Source of the DNA: Deltaproteobacteria bacterium
GTDB lineage: Bacteria; Desulfobacterota; Desulfomonilia; UBA1062
NCBI GenBank assembly: GCA_018433085.1
Contig: JAHDRW010000006.1
Span: forward strand, 1 to 64,000
Direction of reading: 5' to 3'
Length of the DNA stretch: 64,000 nt
The number at the start of each line of letters is the position of its first letter. Position 1 is the first letter of the stretch. The position numbers were made by a program, and so were the translations under genes. Shown in pieces: positions 57,052 through 64,000 of this stretch. The notes under the pieces were generated by a model. It was not told the DNA's origin. It did not search any database and worked only from the letters and a program-made list of their open reading frames with translations.

Positions 57052-57966
57052 CTAGTCCTCTTCCGGCTCCGCGAGTTCCCGTGCCTTTTCCACCCCGGGC
57101 CTGCCCGGTGCCGGGAACTTGCTGAAATATTCGTCGCTTACAGTTACGCCCGCCTTTTTCCTGATGTCGTCCTTGAGGTCGGCTATCCGCGCCTCTGTCT
57201 TTTTCTTCTGGAGGGTTCGCTCGATTGACTTCCTCACCTGATCCAGGGTTTTGGTTTTGGACTCTCTTTTATCCTCCAGCCTGATGACGTGATACCCGAA
57301 GGACGATTTCACCACACCGCTGAGCTCGCCCTTGTTCAGGGCGAATGCCGCCTTCTCGAATTCCGGCGCCATCTTGCCCCTGCCGAACCATCCGAGATCT
57401 CCGCCCTTGTCTGCTGACGGGCAGGTGGAGTGTTTCTTCGCCAGCTCCTGAAAGTCGGCCCCCTTCTTGAGCCTGCCCAGAAGATCGTCGGCCAGGCCCT
57501 GCCTTTCCACCAGGATGTGCCTGGCCTTCACACGCTCCGGGGTGACATACCTGTCGAGATGTTCGCGGTAGTAGCTCTCGATGTCCGCCTCGCCCACCTT
57601 CACGGATTTTCTCAGGTCGTTCTCCAGCTCCTTTGCCAGGGTCTGGTCGATGATGTAACCGATCTTCATCTTCACGGACTCCTGTTTGTCGATACCCTTC
57701 CTGCGTGCCTCCCAGGCGAGCATCTTCATCTCGACAAGCCCGTCGACGATCTCCCTTCGGCCTTGCGGAGAAGAATATTTCGCACGGTACTGGGCAGGGA
57801 CGTGGGATATGATTTCCTCGATGTCCCCTTCCGTGATGCTTTCGCCGGCGATCTGGGCGACGACATCCCCATCCGACCGGGCGTCCCTGCCGGATTCGCC
57901 CGTATCCTGTGCGCAGCCCGTAAGCCCGAAGCAAGTCAGAACAACAAGTAGCAGATGTCGTTTCAA
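57052..57966 (-). CDS. PpiC/PrsA-type peptidyl-prolyl isomerase lipoprotein
   Basis: 304 residues from a TTG at 57966 with GGGGGAGG five bases upstream. The leader LLLVVLTCFGLTGC has a lipobox (LTGC). A SurA-N-like part is followed by a parvulin domain (VKARHILVERQG, FQELAKKHSTCPSADKGGDLGWFGRGKM, GVVKSSFGYHVIRLEDKR). Eleven bases before gspF, so it probably helps fold periplasmic parts of the secretion system or its substrates. Confidence 0.87.
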   Translation of the reverse strand: MKRHLLLVVLTCFGLTGCAQDTGESGRDARSDGDVVAQIAGESITEGDIEEIISHVPAQYRAKYSSPQGRREIVDGLVEMKMLAWEARRKGIDKQESVKMKIGYIIDQTLAKELENDLRKSVKVGEADIESYYREHLDRYVTPERVKARHILVERQGLADDLLGRLKKGADFQELAKKHSTCPSADKGGDLGWFGRGKMAPEFEKAAFALNKGELSGVVKSSFGYHVIRLEDKRESKTKTLDQVRKSIERTLQKKKTEARIADLKDDIRKKAGVTVSDEYFSKFPAPGRPGVEKARELAEPEED

Positions 57967-58078
57967 TTCATCCTCCCCCTTTTTTAGTTCGTATGCATTT
58001 CGAAAGGCCGACTCCATGCTCGCCGGAGAGAGACGGTCCGGCTCCACGAGCCCCGATACCATCCCGGAGCCCGTGCTG

Positions 58079-58735
58079 TCACGGACCATTTCCGCCCGAT
58101 GACTCCGGAAAAAAGAGCACGGCCACAAGCACCCCTTCCCGTACGCGTATCCGGGCCTGCTCCGAGACGATCCTGTTGCTGATCCCATAGGGGTTCCCCA
58201 CCTCCATGACGGCATCCGTTAAGGGCCACTGAAACCCCGAAAGGCTCACACCCCTCACCTCCAGGGAAAGCGGAAGCAGAGACAGGACCGCGCCGTTCAT
58301 GCCCTCTATCCCGGCCTCGGAATCCACCAGGAAAATCCGGTGGGAAGGGGCGAGAATCGCGGCATCGACGCCCGCCCTCAGAGCGGCATAGAGCAGGTGA
58401 ACGTTCGCAAGGCTGTGGTCGAACCGGTCGCCGGTGCAGGCGATCATCTCGATGGAGCCGGCGCCGCGGGCCAGTGCGATATCCAGCGCAAGCTGGGTGT
58501 CGGTCTGGTCCTTTTCCGTGCTGTGCCGCACCAGGGGGATTCCTGACTCCTCCGCTTCACGGCGGGCAGCCGAAGATATGGAGTCCATATCCCCTACCAC
58601 GACATCGGGCTTGACTCCGGCACGCAGGCAATACTCCGCGCCCCTGTCGGCGGCTATGATCATCCTGGCCTTTTCCGCCCTTGCCTGCAGAAAAACAGGA
58701 TCGGGCGCATCTCCCCCGGATACGATCAGAAACAT
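58079..58735 (-). CDS. thiN: Thiamine pyrophosphokinase
   Basis: 218 residues: VSGGDAPDPVFLQ, IIAADRGAEYCLRAGVKPDVVVGDMDSIS, KDQTDTQLALDIALARG and CTGDRFDHSLANVHLL are the ATP- and thiamine-binding motifs. Converts thiamine to thiamine diphosphate. The ATG at 58735 is the start that begins the first beta strand; upstream codons do not fit. Same strand as the PpiC gene, 112 bases apart. Confidence 0.93.
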   Translation of the reverse strand: MFLIVSGGDAPDPVFLQARAEKARMIIAADRGAEYCLRAGVKPDVVVGDMDSISSAARREAEESGIPLVRHSTEKDQTDTQLALDIALARGAGSIEMIACTGDRFDHSLANVHLLYAALRAGVDAAILAPSHRIFLVDSEAGIEGMNGAVLSLLPLSLEVRGVSLSGFQWPLTDAVMEVGNPYGISNRIVSEQARIRVREGVLVAVLFFPESSGGNGP

Positions 58736-58994
58736 AAGGCGAATTAACAACGAATGGCAGGCGAAGTCAAGCGAGAGCTTTTTCCCGCTGGTATACATCG
58801 TTTTTCGCACCGTTCCTCGGCCCGGGTTAGAATCAACGGCATGAGCTTTTTTCAGGGCAGGCCCTTCACCTTATCCTTAAACCGCACGCTGGAAAGGGAA
58901 GTCGTCCCCTTTTGTCCTTTTTCGGAAGATGTCTTGGAGAAGGAGGACTCAAGGGCGTGCTGCCCTCAGAGAGTCCGCCCGGCGAAACAGAGGG

Positions 58995-60116
58995 TCAGCT
59001 GCCGGGCCCGAGAAGCAGGATGAACGACTTGAACATCTCGGCATCGAACTCCGCGGCCATCTCCTGCTGCATGATCTGCAGGGCGTGAAAGGGCTTCACG
59101 CTCTTCCGGTAGGGCCTCGACGCGGTGAGCGACTCGAAGGTATCGGCAATGGCGCAGATCTTTGCGTATGCGGGAATCCCATCGCCCTCCCGGGCAAAGG
59201 GGTAGCCGCTGCCGTCGTGCCGCTCGTGATGGGACAGGACAATGGCGGCAGCCTCGGGGGTGAGATGGCCGGTCTCCAGGAGACGGTCATACCCCCACAT
59301 GGGGTGCATCCTGATGAGCCCCCACTCGCTCGGGGTCAGGGGATGGCTCTTTTCCAGAATCCTCATCGGAACCTGGGCCATACCGATATCGTGGAGAAAA
59401 TAGCCCGCGCTCAAGACCGCCATCTCCTGCTTCGTCAGTTTCTCGTGGAAGAGCTTGAGGGTCAGTGCCGTGGCATATATGCCGACCCTGACAGAGTGCT
59501 GATAGGTGAAGTGATCGTGACTCTCGATCCAGACGAGGTTCTCCATCACCTCTTCTTCCGACAGGATGAGCTGAACCATTTCCTCGGCGTTTTTCTCCAC
59601 GTCCCGTATCGTTCTCGACTCGACCGAGTGGAAGATTTCCCGGATCGATTTCATGGAGGCGGCAAAGGCCACGCTGGCCTTGTCGTGGGAGCTCACGGCC
59701 GGGTCCGCGAGAATGCGGCTCAGATAGTTGGTCTGGTACTCCTCGACCTTGTCCCATTCGTCGTTCTTGACATAGAGCCTGATACTTCCGTCCGCCAGGA
59801 GCTTGGTGTGCTGATCGGTAAAAAGCGCGCCCTTTGCGGCAAAGAGCCGGTAGTCTCCCCTTATCTGCAGATAGATATCGAAGTCGTACCGCTCGTTGAT
59901 CCTCATGATGGACAGGGGAAGATCCCGGAAGACGAGTCCCTTCTCCTCCCCGGTTTCCTTGACACGAGGCGACACGGTCAGACCCCTTCCCCTTCTCTCC
60001 CGTCCGGATTCTGAAACCTTGTATTCATGGAAATACCCTTTTCCCCCTCTGGGCATATGCTCATCTTTCGTCCCTGCGGCGAGAAAGGGGACGCAAGACA
60101 TCTGCTCTCTGTACAT
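58995..60116 (-). CDS. HD-GYP domain protein (probable cyclic di-GMP phosphodiesterase)
   Basis: 373 residues. The N-terminal 170 form a domain without clear family (DFDIYLQIRGDYRLFAAKGALFTDQHTKLLADG). The HD-GYP part has HDHFTYQHSVRVGIYA, AGYFLHDIGMAQVP (HD), HPMWGYDRLLE, SHHERHDGSGYPFAREGDGIP (the GYP motif) and ADTFESLTASRPYR. It should hydrolyse cyclic di-GMP, opposing the GGDEF protein at 47538. The start is uncertain among several Met codons. Confidence 0.88.
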   Translation of the reverse strand: MYREQMSCVPFLAAGTKDEHMPRGGKGYFHEYKVSESGRERRGRGLTVSPRVKETGEEKGLVFRDLPLSIMRINERYDFDIYLQIRGDYRLFAAKGALFTDQHTKLLADGSIRLYVKNDEWDKVEEYQTNYLSRILADPAVSSHDKASVAFAASMKSIREIFHSVESRTIRDVEKNAEEMVQLILSEEEVMENLVWIESHDHFTYQHSVRVGIYATALTLKLFHEKLTKQEMAVLSAGYFLHDIGMAQVPMRILEKSHPLTPSEWGLIRMHPMWGYDRLLETGHLTPEAAAIVLSHHERHDGSGYPFAREGDGIPAYAKICAIADTFESLTASRPYRKSVKPFHALQIMQQEMAAEFDAEMFKSFILLLGPGS

Positions 60117-60191
60117 CCCCCTATCGACAGGAGCGGGGAAAATAATTACTCATTTGCCGCACATCCGGCCTCGAACGTCTCGGTGCGCTGA

Positions 60192-60743
60192 CTAAGAGGC
60201 AGGCTGCCAGGAGATCTGTTTCAGGCAGGGAAGCTTCCCGTCTTTGGCCGAGAGGATCGGGCGGGTGACCGGCCATAGAATGTCCAGATCGGGATCGTCC
60301 CACCTGATACCGCCGTCAGCCCCGGGGGCATATGCGTTGTCCACCTTGTAGAGCACCCGGGTATCATCGGTGAGGGTGCAGAAGCCGTGAGCGAAGCCCC
60401 TGGGAACATAGAGCATCTTCAGCGGTGAGCTGCTCAACTCGACGGCTATCCACCTGCCGCGCGTTGCCGAACCTTCGCGGAGGTCCACGATGACGTCGAA
60501 CACGGCCCCGGTCACCGCCCAGACGAGCTTTGCCTGTGAATGAGGCGGGTACTGGAAATGCAACCCTCTGATCACCCCTTTTTCCCGGGAAAAGGAATAG
60601 TTGTCCTGGACAAAACGGGCTGTGATGCCGAGCTTGTCGAAGGACTCACGGTTGTACGACTCCAGGAAAAACCCCCTCTCGTCCGTGTAGACGTCGGGCT
60701 CGAGCAGGAACGCCCCGGCAAGCTCTGTCTCGGTTATCTTCAT
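60192..60743 (-). CDS. rfbC: dTDP-4-dehydrorhamnose 3,5-epimerase
   Basis: 183 residues: FLLEPDVYTDERGFFLESYN, FVQDNYSFSREKGVIRGLHFQ (catalytic His), KLVWAVTGAVFDVIVDLRE and LYVPRGFAHGF are the RmlC cupin motifs. It makes dTDP-4-keto-L-rhamnose for surface polysaccharides. GGGGAG precedes the ATG at 60743. The other rhamnose genes are not in the window. Confidence 0.95.
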   Translation of the reverse strand: MKITETELAGAFLLEPDVYTDERGFFLESYNRESFDKLGITARFVQDNYSFSREKGVIRGLHFQYPPHSQAKLVWAVTGAVFDVIVDLREGSATRGRWIAVELSSSPLKMLYVPRGFAHGFCTLTDDTRVLYKVDNAYAPGADGGIRWDDPDLDILWPVTRPILSAKDGKLPCLKQISWQPAS

Positions 60744-60863
60744 ATACTCCCCACAGCAGGTGCACACATATTGTCTGATTCATTACCGCATTGTCGTTCC
60801 CATGGCAAGGCAGGATGCTCTCCTTACGGACCGGAGAACGAAAGCCATGTCCTTGCCCCGCTT

Positions 60864-61865
60864 TCAGCTTCCGGACCTTAAAGCCCCACACCATGCCGCG
60901 TTCACTTCCGCGCGGATCTCATCGACCCGGTCGTGGTAGCGCGGAGATATGTGCATGGGAAAGACCTGCCCGGTCTCCAGCATCCCGGCGATCATACCCG
61001 CCTGACGTGCGGTGAGGTGTCCCCGTGCGCCTGCGTGGTCTTTCAGCTCGTGGAGATAGTATGCCTCGATGAAAAGCATGTCCGCCCCGTGAGCCGGACC
61101 TTGCAGCGCCGCCAGATTTTCCCTGGAACAGGAGATATCCGTTACAAAGGCCAATGACTGTCCAGGGGTGACTGCCACGAGCTCTTCCCTGAGTTGTGAG
61201 ACCCGCACCTCCTTTATGCCGGCATGGGTGTTCACCGGGATGAGCCCATCCATCCGGCCGGCAAAGATATGCTCTTTGAGCGTGCCCACCCAGGCACCGG
61301 GGAGATAGCCCCTGCCGGCAAACGCATTTTTCAGGATATTGAGGTGAAAGGGCTCTCTGAGCACATACGCCAGGCAGGGAACGCCGTGTTCCAGAATCAC
61401 CGCGTCCAGGGTATACCGTGAGCCCGCGGATACTCTCGTGCCATCGCGAGGCGCCGTGCTCCGGTGGGTTGCGGCGAACCCGGCATCTGCCCTGGTCCTG
61501 GTGATGTGCATGCGCTCAGGCAGGATTTCGCAGATGGTGATCTCCAGTCCGTATCCGGAGACGAGATTCCAGGTATAGGACCGGAGCTTGGATAGGGTCT
61601 TTTCGGTAATCCCTTCGGGCCCGTAGACGGTCAGGGGCTGGTCCCGGTGAAGGATGGCGCGCAAGACCCTGTCCAACCCCATGAAATGATCCATGTGGGT
61701 ATGACTGATGCAGACGGCCGTCAGGGATAGAAGCTCCCGGGGGGCAAGGCCCTCGAAATGACCACAGTCGAAGAGCAGGGCCTTGCGTTCATTGAGTATC
61801 CGGACATAGACCACCGGATCGAACAGGGGTCCGTTCACCAGACGGGGCAGAAACGAAGGTCTCAT
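60864..61865 (-). CDS. Metallo-beta-lactamase-fold hydrolase related to RNase Z
   Basis: 333 residues: LLFDCGHFEGL, then AVCISHTHMDHFMGLDRVLRAIL with the HxHxDH zinc motif, EHGVPCLAYVL, LAFVTDISCSR, and ARGHLTARQAGMIAG with HISPRYHD near the end. This is the RNase Z/ElaC outline, but it is longer and more divergent than standard tRNase Z. It may process tRNA 3' ends or be a related hydrolase. Confidence 0.78.
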   Translation of the reverse strand: MRPSFLPRLVNGPLFDPVVYVRILNERKALLFDCGHFEGLAPRELLSLTAVCISHTHMDHFMGLDRVLRAILHRDQPLTVYGPEGITEKTLSKLRSYTWNLVSGYGLEITICEILPERMHITRTRADAGFAATHRSTAPRDGTRVSAGSRYTLDAVILEHGVPCLAYVLREPFHLNILKNAFAGRGYLPGAWVGTLKEHIFAGRMDGLIPVNTHAGIKEVRVSQLREELVAVTPGQSLAFVTDISCSRENLAALQGPAHGADMLFIEAYYLHELKDHAGARGHLTARQAGMIAGMLETGQVFPMHISPRYHDRVDEIRAEVNAAWCGALRSGS

Positions 61866-61888
61866 AAAGATTCATATGCAACAAAACC

Positions 61889-62722
61889 CTAGAGATTGAA
61901 AGACCTCAGGAGATCGTCCACCTCGTCCTGGGAGGACGCGACACCTTTCTGTTCTCCGGGGATGGCGGGGCCGCGGAGCCTGAGCCTGTCTTTCGCGGCG
62001 GCTCCGTGCACGGCGGGGTGATGGTGTCCGTATCGCCTGATGAGCTCGACCAGACGCTGCTCCATGTTGTCGACCACCCTGCTCACCTTTTTGATGATCT
62101 GATCCACCAGGTCGGCGTGGATCTGCAGCTCGCTGATGCGCATGAGCTCGTTGACGAGCTCGGAGTTGTGGGACTTAAGCTCCTTGAGCTTTATGAGCGC
62201 CCCTTTCTTGTCATCGGAGACGATGAGCCGTGCAACGGCATCGAAGGCCATGTTGTCCGCCAGGGCCACCTCCTGCCGGGAAAAGAGCAGATCGAGGGTC
62301 CTCTCGGAGGTGTCTTTCACGAGGTTGGAGACATGGGTCAGCTTGGTTGAGAGGCCCTGGATGTCGGCTTCGGTGATGTTGGTGAGGATGGGCTCCAGAA
62401 AGCCCTGGATGTCCTGGATGGAATCATGGAGGTCCCGCGTGATCTCGCCGATCCCCAGAAAGAGATCCGTGGTCGCGATCACGTTCAGGCGCTTCATGCA
62501 CTCGGCCGCCTTTTCCAGATTCCCCTGGGTGAGCGAGATGATGGCGTCCTTGAGGGTGTCCATAAAGAGTATGAGCTGCTTGACGGAATCCGCGCCCCCC
62601 TTTTCCAGATACAGTTTCAGGGCATCCGCTTGATCCAGGATGTTCTTCACCTCGGTGTTTCTCTTTTTCGCCGTTTCGATCCCGCCGTCTTTTTTCTTCT
62701 CGGTCCTGGCCTTTGCCATCAC
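61889..62722 (-). CDS. cheZ: CheZ-type chemotaxis phosphatase
   Basis: 277 residues, mostly helical. ELQIHADLVDQIIKKVSRVV has D204 and Q208 in the D-x-x-x-Q pattern that is D143/Q147 in E. coli CheZ, the residues that dephosphorylate CheY-P. The C-terminus SQDEVDDLLRSFNL is the CheY-binding peptide after a flexible linker. A coiled-coil hairpin lies in the middle. Beyond the switch and stator genes upstream there are no other che genes here. Confidence 0.85.
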   Translation of the reverse strand: MMAKARTEKKKDGGIETAKKRNTEVKNILDQADALKLYLEKGGADSVKQLILFMDTLKDAIISLTQGNLEKAAECMKRLNVIATTDLFLGIGEITRDLHDSIQDIQGFLEPILTNITEADIQGLSTKLTHVSNLVKDTSERTLDLLFSRQEVALADNMAFDAVARLIVSDDKKGALIKLKELKSHNSELVNELMRISELQIHADLVDQIIKKVSRVVDNMEQRLVELIRRYGHHHPAVHGAAAKDRLRLRGPAIPGEQKGVASSQDEVDDLLRSFNL

Positions 62723-62951
62723 ACACGCCCCCTTGATTCATGCTCCTGTCCCATCGTGTTCGGCCGGGAAGGCGGGAATCTTTAAGCGGGCTTGCATGCC
62801 TGGCCTGTAATCGTGGTCGCGTAGCAGGGGTCTGCCTCGTTCCGGCTGTTCAACCGCCCTCATCACTCCCGCCGGATCCCCATCCGCCAATACAGCCCGG
62901 CATGGGTGCGTCCGAGGCTCCCGCAGGTCGCTGCCGCCCGGAGGCAGAGGC

Positions 62952-64000
62952 TCACTCCTCGGGCACGGTATCCAGGTCGGCCATCCAGGGGGCGTCTTCG
63001 CTGTCGCTGGGCGCACGGTAGTCGCCGCGCGGGGAGAGCGAGCCTCCGGAGCCCACCTTGGGACCGTTCGGGACGCACGACCTCTTGTACTGGCTGAGCT
63101 TGAAGAAGCGCCGGATGAAAACCCGGAGCCAGCTCTTGATCTCGGCCATGGTATACTCGTGCCGGGCGTCCTTGGGCACGTCGGGCCAGGACCCCGCTTC
63201 CCGGTCGTGCCAGGCGGACCAGGAAAGGAAGGCGACCTTTGAGGGCAGATAACCGTAACGGGTGACGTAGAAGGTGTTGAAGTCCTGGAGCTCGTAGGGG
63301 CCGATGGTCTTTTCGGTGCTCTGGGCGGGCTGGTCACTGTTCGTGCCCGGCACGAGCTCGGGGCTGATCTCGGTAGAGAGGATGTCCCGGAGCGACCGTG
63401 ACACTTTCACGCCGAAGAGTTTGCGATCGGCCACCCACCGGATCACGTACTGGATCAGGGTCTTGGGAACGCTGGCATTGACGTTGTAGTGGGACATGTG
63501 GTCCCCTACCCCGTAGGTGCTCCATCCCAGCGCGAGCTCGCTCAGGTCTCCGGTGCCCACCACCAGGGCGTTCAGGTGATTCGCCAGCCTGAAGAGCACA
63601 GAGGTGCGCTGCCCGGCCTGGACGTTCTCGAAGGTCACGTCATAGACCTCCTCGCCTTCGGCATAGGGGTGGCCGATGTCTTCCATCATCCGCATGGAGC
63701 CCGGTTTGATGTCGATCTCGCCCGCCTCGACCTGCAGGGCCGTCATGAGATCGCAGGCGTTGGTATAGGTCTTCTGCGAGGTGGCGAAACCGGGCATGGT
63801 ATAGGCCTTGATGTTCGTCCGGGGCAGGCCGAGCTCGTCCATGGCGCGGGCGCACACGATGAGCGCATGGGTGGAGTCGAGCCCCCCTGACACGCCGATG
63901 ACGAGGTTCCGGATACCGGTGGCCTTCATCCGCTTGGCCAGCCCCTGCACCTGGATGTTGTACACCTCGAAGCAGCGTTTGTCTCTCAGGTCCGCCCTGA
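62952..64000 (-). CDS. nadE: Glutamine-dependent NAD synthetase (5' end beyond the window)
   Basis: The visible part is the synthetase domain of the long, glutaminase-fused enzyme: [22 protein letters not shown] at the domain entry, the PP-loop [48 protein letters not shown], and a C-terminal R-F[17 protein letters not shown]. The reading frame is open to the edge at 64000, so the N-terminal glutaminase domain is outside. Makes NAD from deamido-NAD. Confidence 0.95.
   Translation of the reverse strand, partial: RADLRDKRCFEVYNIQVQGLAKRMKATGIRNLVIGVSGGLDSTHALIVCARAMDELGLPRTNIKAYTMPGFATSQKTYTNACDLMTALQVEAGEIDIKPGSMRMMEDIGHPYAEGEEVYDVTFENVQAGQRTSVLFRLANHLNALVVGTGDLSELALGWSTYGVGDHMSHYNVNASVPKTLIQYVIRWVADRKLFGVKVSRSLRDILSTEISPELVPGTNSDQPAQSTEKTIGPYELQDFNTFYVTRYGYLPSKVAFLSWSAWHDREAGSWPDVPKDARHEYTMAEIKSWLRVFIRRFFKLSQYKRSCVPNGPKVGSGGSLSPRGDYRAPSDSEDAPWMADLDTVPEE

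Overview
The window looks like chromosome of a flagellated, Gram-negative member of the Desulfobacterota (classical Deltaproteobacteria). This rests on the high-GC backbone, a type II secretion operon that includes a GspN of the type seen in this group, sigma-54 promoters in front of flagellar genes, CheZ, PpiD, HD-GYP and GGDEF proteins. No rRNA or tRNA gene was recognised, so the phylum is inferred from gene content and style only.

Left part (1-16.8 kb) is an accessory region. It opens with the last codons and the outer end of an IS5-family element. It ends with a complete IS5-family element in the opposite orientation (15467-16833; imperfect terminal inverted repeats; 5-bp direct repeat ATCCC on both sides). 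Between them lie a bile-acid-sodium-symporter-like transporter, an enolase-superfamily enzyme and a divergent GntR/FadR regulator, then an integron gene-cassette array with no integrase in view (3964-12987). The array has about ten attC sites, and nearly every gene is on the + strand. Its cargo is RsgA GTPase; CcdA/CcdB; HigB/HigA; two MazE/MazF-like pairs; an RHH/RelE pair; an SRPBCC protein; two whole methyltransferases and one fragment; and a decayed ParE/VapC cluster. The intact toxin-antitoxin (TA) cassettes carry their own promoters, and in four of the five a palindrome or one palindrome arm lies in the -35/-10 spacer. After the array come a stand-alone GMP-synthase-type ATP pyrophosphatase, an alpha/beta hydrolase and a DUF488 protein.

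Middle part (17-33.8 kb) holds ordinary chromosomal genes: a membrane protein, an RND-type exporter, a decayed DUF4019 gene, an outer-membrane protein, GlsB/YeaQ, a Mug-type glycosylase, PpiD, a thermonuclease-like protein, a secreted hydrolase, a REC-HisKA protein, a MinD-like ATPase fused to a type II secretion ATPase N-terminal domain, MutS and a lipoprotein.

Right part (33.8-64 kb) is mostly minus-strand operons. The first is motA, two tandem motB-like genes, then fliL-fliM-fliN-fliO-fliP-fliQ-fliR, headed by a sigma-54 site. The second is fliK-flgD-flgE, also headed by a sigma-54 site. Next come a hydrolase, then an overlapping set of phosphoribosyltransferase, GGDEF cyclase, HAD phosphatase and MFS transporter. 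The type II secretion operon gspF-G-H-I-J-K-L-M-N follows, preceded by a PpiC-type lipoprotein and thiamine pyrophosphokinase. The window closes with an HD-GYP protein, RfbC, an RNase-Z-like hydrolase, CheZ, and the 3' part of a glutamine-dependent NAD synthetase that runs off the right edge.
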